Made by a program: the position numbers and the translations under genes. The notes under the pieces were generated by a model, which saw only the letters and a list, made by a program, of their open reading frames with translations, did no database searches and was not told where the DNA came from. A DNA stretch of 39,484 nucleotides from Spirochaetaceae bacterium (lineage in GTDB: Bacteria; Spirochaetota; Spirochaetia; DSM-2461): assembly GCA_029210985.1 (NCBI GenBank), contig JARGFR010000010.1, positions 1 through 39,484 of the forward strand, written 5' to 3'. Position 1 is the first letter of the stretch; each line of letters starts with the position of its first letter. Of the stretch, positions 17,911-25,347 are shown in pieces.

Positions 17911-19178
17911 ATCGTCCTCCCGCCTGGGCGCGATGGCGCGTAATCCAGAGGGGCGGCGGGTCGGTTCTCTTCTTCGGTACGAAAGGCGTCCAGCTCCTTC
18001 AACGGAACCGACCTGATTGTCGGCTGAGGGTGGGATTCGGCGCGATTCCATCGGAAACACATCGCTCCGAAATCGTGTCCCTGAGGATCGAGCCAATTCG
18101 GCAGGCCGGGATTTTCGTGACAGATAATAATGCGCACAGAGCCGTCGGGCCGATAGCGGGCCGTATATTTGTTGACGTGAATCTGAGCGTAACGGTAGTC
18201 CAGGCTCTCCAGCCAGTGGTTGGAAAGGACGAAATTCCACGTGGCGCATTCCGGGGGAACCGCTTCCACCACCAGCGCCATACCGGGATCCAGACGCCAA
18301 TAGCTGTGGTAGTAGGCCATATGGGGGTCCCCGCCGGCGGCATCGGATCTGGCCTGGTCGAACCTGGGCATTTCGTTGACGGTCTTGGCGAAATCCCGAC
18401 TCCAGCGGGCGAACATCAAAGAGGCCCCGGCCACCAATTGTCCGGCTTGAGCTAATCCTTTCTCCAGGCGGGCCGGTGCGATTCCTCCGGCGGGCACGGA
18501 TGCGTTCGACAGGGCTTCGCTGATCATCTCCACCTGTAAATCTGAGGTGACCTCTCTCGATCTGTCGCCGAAGAGTTCTCGAATCATCAGCATCTTCGTC
18601 TCCGGCGTGGTGCGCAGCCAGTTCACTCCCTCTTTTTCATTCGAGAGGATGATTTCCACCTCGCCGTTGGGGCCGATGTCCATCTCATCGGTGGTGAGCT
18701 GGCCCGCTATGGGCATGGAAGCTCCGGCCGAATCGGTGTAGTCCCCGTCCTGGGTCGAAAAAATGATGAAGGGTGTTGTTCCCAGTGTTCCGGAGACCCG
18801 GTATTTCATCCGGCCGTCGATTGCGGCGCTTCTGTAATAAAAATCGGGATTGTCATTTCCCATTTTCACCGTTTCATGTACCAGCCGCCTTAGGAGGGGG
18901 GCTCCGGGATCGCCGCCTTCGATGAAATTTTCCAGACCCGCACGGACCAACCGGGAAAGATAGCGGAATCCTTCGGTGCGGGTTTGGGGATCATCAGGAG
19001 AATCGAATCCCAGAATCGATCCTCCGGCATCCTTGAGGGTATCGCAGAACTCCTCCCAGGCCCGGCCGGTGACAATGGCTTCGGCGGCGGCCTGATCGGG
19101 AGTGAGGCCCAGGCGCTTCAGGCGCCTGAGCGACCTTTTCTTCTGAAGGGAGAGGATGAAGGCGAGTATTTTACGCAT
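17907..19178 (-). CDS. DUF1214-containing protein
   Basis: A 423-residue protein from ATG 19178; an upstream in-frame ATG at 19292 adds a sequence that lies across the promoter and is less likely. No signal peptide is clear. The N-terminal two thirds include YYRSAAIDGRMKYRVSGTLG near residue 115, a beta-rich region, and a helical part. The C-terminal third (about 270-390) matches DUF1214, with WRLDPGMALVV, WNFVLSNHWLES and YRPDGSVRIII. DUF1214/DUF1254 proteins are common next to oxidoreductases in actinobacteria and marine bacteria, but no biochemical role is established. It is the first gene of the operon and is coupled to the sulfotransferase by a 4-base overlap. Confidence 0.8.
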   Translation of the reverse strand: MRKILAFILSLQKKRSLRRLKRLGLTPDQAAAEAIVTGRAWEEFCDTLKDAGGSILGFDSPDDPQTRTEGFRYLSRLVRAGLENFIEGGDPGAPLLRRLVHETVKMGNDNPDFYYRSAAIDGRMKYRVSGTLGTTPFIIFSTQDGDYTDSAGASMPIAGQLTTDEMDIGPNGEVEIILSNEKEGVNWLRTTPETKMLMIRELFGDRSREVTSDLQVEMISEALSNASVPAGGIAPARLEKGLAQAGQLVAGASLMFARWSRDFAKTVNEMPRFDQARSDAAGGDPHMAYYHSYWRLDPGMALVVEAVPPECATWNFVLSNHWLESLDYRYAQIHVNKYTARYRPDGSVRIIICHENPGLPNWLDPQGHDFGAMCFRWNRAESHPQPTIRSVPLKELDAFRTEEENRPAAPLDYAPSRPGGRTI

Positions 19179-19251
19179 GGTGGGGCTCCATGTCGGTGTG
19201 TTTCGGCAGGAGAACAGGCCCGATTGCCGGACCGTTTTCCCTCTTCTCTTT

Positions 19252-19280
19252 ATCCTACGATTCGATGTGCAGACGGGCAA
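19252..19280 (-). promoter_or_regulatory. Promoter of DUF1214-sulfotransferase-SDR operon
   Basis: On the minus strand TTGCCC (19275-19280), 17 bases, and TAGGAT (19252-19257) form a good promoter. The leader to ATG 19178 would be about 67 bases. This supports the internal ATG as the start, because the longer frame would begin upstream of the -10 box. Confidence 0.5.
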
Positions 19281-19344
19281 GGGGTGGTTCACTGATATCC
19301 GGCATTGGGTTGAAATGGGCTCGCTCCGCCCCCTGAAAAAAAGC

Positions 19345-19350
19345 TATAGT
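19345..19350 (+). promoter_or_regulatory. -10 box abutting PHP gene start
   Basis: TATAGT is followed by six bases and then the GTG at 19357. No -35 hexamer is convincing. It supports the GTG rather than the upstream ATG as the start of the PHP gene. Confidence 0.3.
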
Positions 19351-19356
19351 AACGAT

Positions 19357-20202
19357 GTGATCAAGACCAACTACCACACCCATAACGATCTTTGCGATGG
19401 ACAAGGATCCATCCTGGAGTATATCGAGACGGCCGTCGCCAAAGACTTTACGGCTCTCGGCTTTTCCTCCCATGCACCTCTGCCTCTGGCCAATGAATGG
19501 ACTCTCTCAGATGAGAAACTTCCGATTTATCTGGCGGAAGTGGATAGGCAGAAAGAACGCTGGGCCAATCGAATCCAGATCTACAAAGGACTGGAAATCG
19601 ATTACATACCCGGTTCTCAAACCCCGGGTGACGAGAGATGGAAAGCGTTGAACCTGGACTTCATTGTCGGCTCGGTTCACACTACAACAGGTTTGGACGA
19701 GAATCCCTCCTACTTCTGCGTCGACGGACCCGAAGATGAATTCCAAGCACTCATTCATGAGATTCACGGCGGGTCGTTCGAGAACCTCAGTGAAGTCTAC
19801 TTTCAGCGGGTGGCGGAGCTCGCCGGACTCGGCGGCTTTTCTTTCCTGGGGCATTTCGACCTGATCAAGAAGCGAAATCGTGATGAGGCATATTTCTCCG
19901 AAAAAGAACCCTGGTATCACCGGCATGTCCTGAGAGCCCTGGATGCCGTCGAAGGCAGCGGCATCATCATGGAAGTGAACTCCGGTGCGATATCCCGTGG
20001 CGCTTTGGATGTGGTGTATCCCTCGCCATGGATACTTGCCGAGGCGAAAAAAAGAAACATTCCGGTGATGGTGAACGCCGATGCTCACCGGCCCCAGGAC
20101 ATCGACTGCCATTTTGATGAGTCGCGTGAGCTTCTGAGGGACGTCGGCTACAGCGAGATATGGGCGCTGCTGGATGGGGATTGGACGGCTCTGCCGATCT
20201 GA
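19357..20202 (+). CDS. PHP-family histidinol-phosphatase
   Basis: About 281 residues from a GTG at 19357, which puts the metal motif NYHTHNDLCDG right at the N-terminus as in relatives; an ATG at 19315 would add 14 residues and lacks a good ribosome site. Other PHP motifs are seen: GFSSHAPLP, GLEIDYIPG, DFIVGSVHT, LGHFDLIKK, EVNSGAISRG and NADAH, which together supply the trinuclear metal ligands. The best match is the HisK-type histidinol-phosphatase, which makes L-histidinol in histidine synthesis, but other PHP phosphoesterases share these motifs. No other his genes are in the window. It is divergent from the DUF1214 operon. Confidence 0.85.
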   Translation: MIKTNYHTHNDLCDGQGSILEYIETAVAKDFTALGFSSHAPLPLANEWTLSDEKLPIYLAEVDRQKERWANRIQIYKGLEIDYIPGSQTPGDERWKALNLDFIVGSVHTTTGLDENPSYFCVDGPEDEFQALIHEIHGGSFENLSEVYFQRVAELAGLGGFSFLGHFDLIKKRNRDEAYFSEKEPWYHRHVLRALDAVEGSGIIMEVNSGAISRGALDVVYPSPWILAEAKKRNIPVMVNADAHRPQDIDCHFDESRELLRDVGYSEIWALLDGDWTALPI

Positions 20203-20275
20203 ATTCCATACGGAGGTGAAACTTCTTCCGCATCGCATTAGAATAGTCAAAATACTGAACGAAACGGAGGAACCC

Positions 20276-20674
20276 ATGGGTTCAAAAAATCTTAACGTGG
20301 CCGCCATCCTAATCATTCTGGTGGGGGCATTCATGCTCTTGAGCGGTATCGCTGCTCTGACCGGCAATACAAGTGGTGCCGGCGGATTTTTTCACGATTT
20401 CAGCCGGGCATTCGGCGGATCGGGAAATACGGTGAACATCATTTTCGCCGTTGTGGAAATCGCCGCCGGCGCCCTTCTCATTTTGAGCAGGCTCATGTCC
20501 ATCGGGTCTTTGGACCAGCTCCTCAGGTTGGTCATTTTCATTTTTTGGATCGTCTACATGGTGTTCAGGCTCGTTCTGGGCGGTAACATCAACGCTGTCG
20601 ACACTCTGGGATGGTGGATTTCTCTGGTGAACCACAGCATTATCCTGGTGATTCTCTGGTTGATCAAAGACTGA
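20276..20674 (+). CDS. Small integral membrane protein
   Basis: A 132-residue protein from ATG 20276, which has CGGAGG upstream; a TAGAAT box at 20239-20244 could be its -10 element. It has about four hydrophobic helices (residues roughly 8-28, 55-75, 82-105 and 112-130), with an N-terminal glycine-rich loop (GGFFHDFSRAFGG) between the first two. No known family is recognised. The gene lies 73 bases after the PHP gene and 35 bases before the acetyltransferase gene, so it may share a transcript with the latter. Confidence 0.7.
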   Translation: MGSKNLNVAAILIILVGAFMLLSGIAALTGNTSGAGGFFHDFSRAFGGSGNTVNIIFAVVEIAAGALLILSRLMSIGSLDQLLRLVIFIFWIVYMVFRLVLGGNINAVDTLGWWISLVNHSIILVILWLIKD

Positions 20675-20709
20675 TCCCGAACCGACTTTCCTAAAATGGT
20701 GGGACGGCC

Positions 20710-21612
20710 ATGAAAGAAGCCGAGATTATAGCAAAAACGGATGCCGCCTTTGGAAATCCCGTCACCCTAGGGCGCATCATGGCCGATCTGCACCGTCTCG
20801 GTGCCGCCGCCGGGGATATACTTCTGGTCCATAGCTCCCTTTCCTCGGTGGGTTGGATATCCGGCGGCGCCGAAACCCTCATTCGGGCTCTTTTGGAAGT
20901 TGTCGGTAAATCAGGTACCCTGGTGATGCCGGCTCACTCCGGTCATCTCTCGAATCCCGATGATTGGGAGCATCCACCTGTTCCCGATACGTGGAAACAG
21001 GTGATTCGAGACACTATGCCGGCCTTTGATCCGGCTATCACCGAAACCCGGGGGATGGGCCGGGTTCCGGAGTTGTTCCGCTGTTTTCCGGGAGTTATCA
21101 GAAGCCGGCACCCCATGGACTCGTTTATCGCATCGGGACAGAAAGCCAGAAGAATCCTGGATTCTCATGCACTGGAAAACGGTCTCGGCGAAGAGAGCCC
21201 CCTGGCCAGACTTTATGATCTGGGTGCTCGGGTTCTCCTGATCGGCTGCGGTTATGAGAACAATACGTCCATGCACCTGGCCGAGCACCGGACCGCATGG
21301 CCCGGCAGGAAGACCATTCATCAGGGTTCTCCCATCAGCGAAGGACGAAAGCGTAAATGGGCCACCTTTGATGAACTCGATTATGATGCGGATGATTTTG
21401 CCCGATGCGGCGAGGCCTTCGAACACGCCGTTACACGGGGGGAAGTGCCCCGAGGGGACGGCAAGGGACCCATACGTCCAGTCCTGGTGTCCGGACGTAT
21501 CGGCCTGGCCGAATCCAAACTTATGAGCCAAAGGGCCGTCGTGGATTTCGCCGCGAAATGGATGGCCGAGAATCGGGGGAATGAGAAGAGTGTCCCGGAG
21601 GATGTCAGCTGA
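20710..21612 (+). CDS. Aminoglycoside N3'-acetyltransferase-fold (AAC(3)-like) protein
   Basis: A 300-residue protein of the Antibiotic_NAT family. Recognisable parts are LLVHSSLSSVGWISGGAETL near residue 38, GTLVMPAHSGH near residue 72, the central GMGRVPELFR, SRHPMDSF and VLLIGCGYENNTSMHLAEH near residue 177. Family members use acetyl-CoA and a conserved His and Glu to acetylate an amino group. Many chromosomal relatives outside resistance plasmids have unknown substrates, so resistance should not be assumed. Its stop codon overlaps the lipB ATG by one base (TGATG), so the two are translationally coupled. Confidence 0.85.
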   Translation: MKEAEIIAKTDAAFGNPVTLGRIMADLHRLGAAAGDILLVHSSLSSVGWISGGAETLIRALLEVVGKSGTLVMPAHSGHLSNPDDWEHPPVPDTWKQVIRDTMPAFDPAITETRGMGRVPELFRCFPGVIRSRHPMDSFIASGQKARRILDSHALENGLGEESPLARLYDLGARVLLIGCGYENNTSMHLAEHRTAWPGRKTIHQGSPISEGRKRKWATFDELDYDADDFARCGEAFEHAVTRGEVPRGDGKGPIRPVLVSGRIGLAESKLMSQRAVVDFAAKWMAENRGNEKSVPEDVS

Positions 21613-22265
21613 TGGTGCTGGACGTCATCACCAGCGATGTGCCCGTACCGTATCGTGAGGCGCTGGAACGTCAGCATCAGCTTCATGCCCGGCGGGTGGC
21701 CGGTGAAATACCCGATACACTCTGGCTGTTGGAGCACCCTCCTGTCATCACCACGGGTATCCGCCGAAACCAGGAAGCGAACATCCTGATTGACCCATCG
21801 GTGGTGGACGCGGAGATTGTGGAGACCGAACGCGGCGGTGAAGTGACCTATCACGGCCCCGGTCAGCTGGTGGGCTATCTTTTCGTGTCCATTGAAAACC
21901 ACGGATTTCGGGTTCGGCGATTTGTTAAGCGTCTGGAAGAGGCTTTTATTCTCTATCTGGCCGATGCCCATGGCATAAAAGCCCGGCACGACGCCGAGCA
22001 CACCGGTGTCTGGGTGGGTATGGATAAGATAACGGCCATCGGCATCGCCCTGCGCCGCCGTGTGACTCTTCACGGCTTTGCATTCAATGTGAACACCAAT
22101 CTTTCCCATTTTGACTGGATCGTTCCCTGCGGCATCGCCGATTCCACCCGGGGAGTGACATCCCTTGAGAAGCTCACCGGGGAAAAAGTGGATTTCAGAG
22201 CGGCTGCCGAGGGTGTTGCGGCGTCGATCAAGAGCTGTTTGAGATATGATTCGGGACCCGAATAG
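21612..22265 (+). CDS. lipB: Octanoyl-[acyl-carrier-protein]:protein octanoyltransferase
   Basis: A 217-residue LipB. It transfers octanoate from acyl carrier protein to lipoyl domains of 2-oxoacid dehydrogenases or glycine cleavage H protein, ahead of LipA. The family signature RGGEVTYHGPGQLVGY is at 74-89. The catalytic dyad is Lys139 (KITAIGI) and Cys173 (VPCGI). Length is typical. lipA is not in the window. The gene overlaps the AAC(3)-like gene by one base and ends directly against the convergent lrp-type gene with no gap and no good terminator. Confidence 0.96.
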   Translation: MVLDVITSDVPVPYREALERQHQLHARRVAGEIPDTLWLLEHPPVITTGIRRNQEANILIDPSVVDAEIVETERGGEVTYHGPGQLVGYLFVSIENHGFRVRRFVKRLEEAFILYLADAHGIKARHDAEHTGVWVGMDKITAIGIALRRRVTLHGFAFNVNTNLSHFDWIVPCGIADSTRGVTSLEKLTGEKVDFRAAAEGVAASIKSCLRYDSGPE

Positions 22266-22733
22266 CTATACGTATTTTCCGTAGCTCTTGAGCAGCAGGA
22301 AACTTTCGGTGGCGGACACCTCCTCCACTTCTGCCAGTTCTCCCGTGAGGAAATCCACCAGACCATGATTTGAGTTCACCAGAACCTCGGCCATCAGGTC
22401 GTAGCGGCCCGAGACGATGGAAACCGCCAGAACATGCGGCAGGGCGGCGATTTCCCGGGCCTTCTGCTCGAGGAGATAGGCCCTTGTGACATTGAGGGCC
22501 ACCAGGGCGGCCTGCTGGTTTTCCAGTGCATCGGGATCGATGCCGGCGGCCACTTTCAGCACACCGGCATCCTTGAGCCGCTTCAGATGCTGGCGTATTG
22601 TTCCTTCCGAGACACCCAGCCGCCGGGCAAGATCGATGTTGGTGGCATTCTCCTGACGAAGAGCCTCAACGATAGCACAATCGATTTCGTCGAGCTCCAT
22701 CAGCTCCTTTGCCGGGCGGGGCTGGGGACTCAT
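22266..22733 (-). CDS. Lrp/AsnC-family transcriptional regulator
   Basis: A 155-residue regulator. Residues about 10-60 are an AsnC-type helix-turn-helix (EIDCAIVEALRQENATN, then LARRLGVSEGTIRQHLKRL). Residues about 70-150 form the RAM effector-binding domain, which senses amino acids and drives octamer assembly. The ATG overlaps the stop codon of the alanine dehydrogenase gene (ATGA), so both proteins are made from one transcript. Control of ald by alanine or another amino acid is the obvious inference. Regulators of this kind are often divergent from ald; here it is downstream in the same operon. Confidence 0.93.
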   Translation of the reverse strand: MSPQPRPAKELMELDEIDCAIVEALRQENATNIDLARRLGVSEGTIRQHLKRLKDAGVLKVAAGIDPDALENQQAALVALNVTRAYLLEQKAREIAALPHVLAVSIVSGRYDLMAEVLVNSNHGLVDFLTGELAEVEEVSATESFLLLKSYGKYV

Positions 22734-23848
22734 TTCAACAGATCCCGTACGGATACAATCTCTTTATCGAACGCTTCGGAAACGCCTCGGCAGGTGATAA
22801 CGCCGTCATAGGTGTTCACGCCGGTGGCGATGGGACGGCTGTTCCGGGCCGCCGTCTCCAACCCGTTGTCCGCCAGGTACAGACCATATCTCTGGGTGGT
22901 GCCGGTGAGGGCCAAGGTGGAGGTGCGGGCTACGGCGCCGGGCATATTAGCCACACCGTAGTGCACCACGCCGTCAATGTTGTATACCGGATCGTCATGA
23001 GTTGTGGGGTGTATGGTTTCAACGCATCCGCCCTGGTCCACGGCGACATCCACAATGACGGCACCTTCCTTCATCATCGACAGGTGTTCTCTGCGCACCA
23101 GCCTGGGTGCCCGAGCGCCGGGGATGAGAACGGCGCCGATGAGAAGATCAGATTCCTTCAACGCGGTTTCGATGTTGGCTTCGGTGCTGTAGAGGGTGGA
23201 GATGGAGGACCCGAAAATGTCGTCCAGATAGGCCAGACGCCGTGCATTCACATCCAGAATCGTGACATCGGCGCCGATACCGATGGCGATTTTCGCGGCA
23301 TTGGTGCCCACGACGCCGCCGCCGATAATGAAAATCTTGCCCCGCCGCACACCTGGTACACCGCCCAGAAGAATTCCCCGGCCGCCGAATTGTTTCTCCA
23401 GATATTTGGCCCCTTCCTGCACCGAGAGGCGGCCGGCGATTTCGCTCATGGGCACCAGGCAGGGCAGAGATTCATGGTCTTCGATGGTTTCGTAGGCCAC
23501 AGATTTCACTTTACTCTGGAGGAGTGCTTCGGTGAGTTCGGGTTCGGCGGCTAAATGAAGATAGGTGTATAGAACCTGGCCTTCATGGAAGAGAGGGTAT
23601 TCGGAGGCCTGGGGTTCCTTGACTTTGACGATCATGTCCGAGTCGTCGAAGAGCTTCTTTTTATCGGAGACAATCACTCCTCCGGCGCCGACATATTGCT
23701 CATCGGGAAAACCCGCCTGGCGTCCGGCGCCTTCCTCGATGAATACCCGATGACTATGACCGACATATGCTTTGACATCCGCCGGAGTCATCCCGACCCG
23801 GTACTCGTGGGTTTTGATTTCCTTGACAACGCCGATATTCATGCTCAC
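22730..23848 (-). CDS. ald: Alanine dehydrogenase
   Basis: A 372-residue enzyme that interconverts L-alanine and pyruvate plus ammonia with NAD. The N-terminus (MNIGVVKEIKTHEYRVGMTP) carries the pyruvate-binding Arg17, then Lys77 (KVKEP) and His98 (YTYLHLA). The NAD fold motif GGGVVGTNAAKIAIGIGA lies near residue 175, and DVAVDQGGC contains the catalytic Asp near 272. Length and motifs match the family. The start has GGAGGGTGAGC before ATG 23848. The gene is followed without a gap by an Lrp-type regulator. A TATAAT box at 23906-23911 probably drives both. Confidence 0.96.
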   Translation of the reverse strand: MSMNIGVVKEIKTHEYRVGMTPADVKAYVGHSHRVFIEEGAGRQAGFPDEQYVGAGGVIVSDKKKLFDDSDMIVKVKEPQASEYPLFHEGQVLYTYLHLAAEPELTEALLQSKVKSVAYETIEDHESLPCLVPMSEIAGRLSVQEGAKYLEKQFGGRGILLGGVPGVRRGKIFIIGGGVVGTNAAKIAIGIGADVTILDVNARRLAYLDDIFGSSISTLYSTEANIETALKESDLLIGAVLIPGARAPRLVRREHLSMMKEGAVIVDVAVDQGGCVETIHPTTHDDPVYNIDGVVHYGVANMPGAVARTSTLALTGTTQRYGLYLADNGLETAARNSRPIATGVNTYDGVITCRGVSEAFDKEIVSVRDLLK

Positions 23849-23905
23849 CCTCCGAATTTCGTGATAATGGGGTGATTATTACCGGTGAAGTCCTGGAGGT
23901 CAATA

Positions 23906-23911
23906 ATTATA
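23906..23911 (-). promoter_or_regulatory. -10 box of ald-lrp operon
   Basis: A perfect TATAAT on the minus strand, 57 bases upstream of the ald ATG. The flanking region to 23990 is very AT-rich, which suits Lrp-type binding. No standard -35 hexamer is clear. The 156-base divergent gap 23849-24004 also holds the anSME promoter. Confidence 0.45.
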
Positions 23912-23989
23912 CACGAAAAACGTAAAATAAATGATCGAAATAACGAAAATCGTATAGAAACCGAAAATCACTGGAACGGCCGCTTCTGG

Positions 23990-23995
23990 TATAGT
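23990..23995 (+). promoter_or_regulatory. Extended -10 box abutting anSME start
   Basis: TGGTATAGT is an extended -10 element (TGnTATAGT). Nine bases follow before ATG 24005. The short distance predicts an almost leaderless transcript. Confidence 0.4.
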
Positions 23996-24004
23996 GAGAA
24001 ACAT

Positions 24005-25288
24005 ATGACGCAACAACATCCCTTTCATCTGATGGCCAAGCCCATCGGACCCATATGCAATATCCGCTGTGAATACTGTTTCTATCTTTCTAAAGAGGAG
24101 CTTTTCGGCGGCAAAAACCGATCGGAATTCGCCATGCGGGAGGATGTTCTTGAGACGTTCGTGAGGCAGTACATCGAGGCTCAGCCGCCCGGGACACCGG
24201 AGATTACCTTCGCTTGGCAGGGCGGTGAGCCGACGCTGCTGCCCCAGTCGTTTTTTGAGAAGGCGGTGGAATTTGAAAAGAAATACGCCCCTCGCGGAAT
24301 GAAGGTGAGTAACGCTTTCCAGACCAACGGTATTCTGGTGAGCCGGAGTCGGGCCGAATGGTTTGCCGAAAACAATTTTCTCGTCGGCATCAGCATCGAC
24401 GGGCCCGAAGACCTCCACAACCGCTACCGGATCGATAAGGCGGGTCAGGGAACGTTCCGGGACGTCATGGCCGGTCTGGAGAATATGAAAGCCGCCGGCG
24501 TGGAGTTCAACACGCTCACCGTCGTTCAGTCCGACAACGCCGAGCACCCCCAACGGGTTTACGATTTCCTGAAGTCCGTCGGATCGACATTTTTCCAGTT
24601 CATTCCCATCGTCGAACCGATGCACGGCGGTGCTTCGGGAGCCGCGGCATCCCCGGGGGTGAGCAGCCGAACCGTCAGTCCCGGTCAATGGGGCCGATTC
24701 ATGAACGGTATCTTTGATAATTGGGTGAAGCAGGACATCGGAGAAATCTTCGTTCAGCACTTCGATATGCTCCTGGGTCTCCATGCCGGCTATCCGGCCA
24801 GTGTCTGCGTCCATGGGGAAACATGCGGCCGGGCCATGGCCATCGAACATGACGGAACGGTGTACAGCTGCGACCATTTTGTTTCACCCGAATATCGTCA
24901 GGGCAACATCATGGAAGAACCGCTGGTGGAAATTGTGAATAGACCGAGTCAAGTCAAATTCGGTTTGGACAAGAGGGATACGCTGCCTGATGTCTGTCGG
25001 TCCTGCCCGCATCTGAAACTGTGCTGGGGCGCCTGTCCCAAGGATCGTCTTCTCGATGTTCCCGGCGGCAGACTGAATTGGCTATGTGAGGGTTATTATG
25101 CGCTTTATGAGCATACGGCGCCCCACTTCAAGGCCATGGCCGATGCGATTCGAGCACGGATGCCGGCGTCGGAATTCCGGCGTTTCTTTCGCATCGATCC
25201 GAAGAACCGGCCGGGGCGCAACGATCCGTGTCCCTGTTTGAGCGGCCGGAAATTCAAAGCGTGCCACGGACAGGATCCGTCGACGTGA
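24005..25288 (+). CDS. Anaerobic sulfatase-maturating-type radical SAM enzyme with C-terminal SEC-C motif
   Basis: A 427-residue protein from ATG 24005, which gives the usual anSME start (PFHLMAKPIGPICNIRC); an in-frame ATG at 23885 adds 40 residues that look non-coding. The radical SAM cluster motif is Cys18, Cys22, Cys25. The C-terminal SPASM region (about 260-375) supplies further cysteines (CVHGETCGRAM, YSCDHF, CRSCPHLKLCWGACPKDR) for two more clusters. Family members oxidise a Cys or Ser of sulfatases to formylglycine, or mature peptides. The last 25 residues hold a SEC-C-like zinc motif (NDPCPCLSGRKFKACHG), an extra module. No sulfatase or peptide substrate is in the window. Confidence 0.88.
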   Translation: MTQQHPFHLMAKPIGPICNIRCEYCFYLSKEELFGGKNRSEFAMREDVLETFVRQYIEAQPPGTPEITFAWQGGEPTLLPQSFFEKAVEFEKKYAPRGMKVSNAFQTNGILVSRSRAEWFAENNFLVGISIDGPEDLHNRYRIDKAGQGTFRDVMAGLENMKAAGVEFNTLTVVQSDNAEHPQRVYDFLKSVGSTFFQFIPIVEPMHGGASGAAASPGVSSRTVSPGQWGRFMNGIFDNWVKQDIGEIFVQHFDMLLGLHAGYPASVCVHGETCGRAMAIEHDGTVYSCDHFVSPEYRQGNIMEEPLVEIVNRPSQVKFGLDKRDTLPDVCRSCPHLKLCWGACPKDRLLDVPGGRLNWLCEGYYALYEHTAPHFKAMADAIRARMPASEFRRFFRIDPKNRPGRNDPCPCLSGRKFKACHGQDPST

Positions 25289-25300
25289 TCCGACGGCGCA

Positions 25301-25331
25301 TTGTCATCAATGACGTATCTCACGTTATACT
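25301..25331 (+). promoter_or_regulatory. Candidate promoter of corA operon
   Basis: TTGTCA (25301-25306) and TATACT (25326-25331) are 19 bases apart, slightly long. A ribosome site (AAGGA) and the ATG at 25348 follow. GTCATCAATGAC at 25303-25314 is a small inverted repeat overlapping the -35 element. Confidence 0.35.
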
Positions 25332-25347
25332 TCATTAAGGAAGTCAA

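Noticed and set aside
17911-18300. Long upstream extension of the sulfotransferase reading frame
   Set aside because: It lies entirely inside the DUF1214 gene on the same strand in another frame, is Arg/Ser/Gly-rich shadow sequence, and ATG 17910 has a good ribosome site and the usual overlap.
20710-21612. Antibiotic resistance gene
   Set aside because: AAC(3)-fold proteins on chromosomes often have other substrates, and there is no mobile element or other resistance gene around it.
22266-22300. Possible bulged hairpin at the lipB/lrp convergence
   Set aside because: The stem requires a two-base bulge and lies inside the lrp-type coding end; not convincing as a terminator.
25277-25296. Hairpin CCGTCG / CGACGG at the end of the anSME gene
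   Set aside because: The stem is short, contains the stop codon in its loop region and is not followed by a T run.
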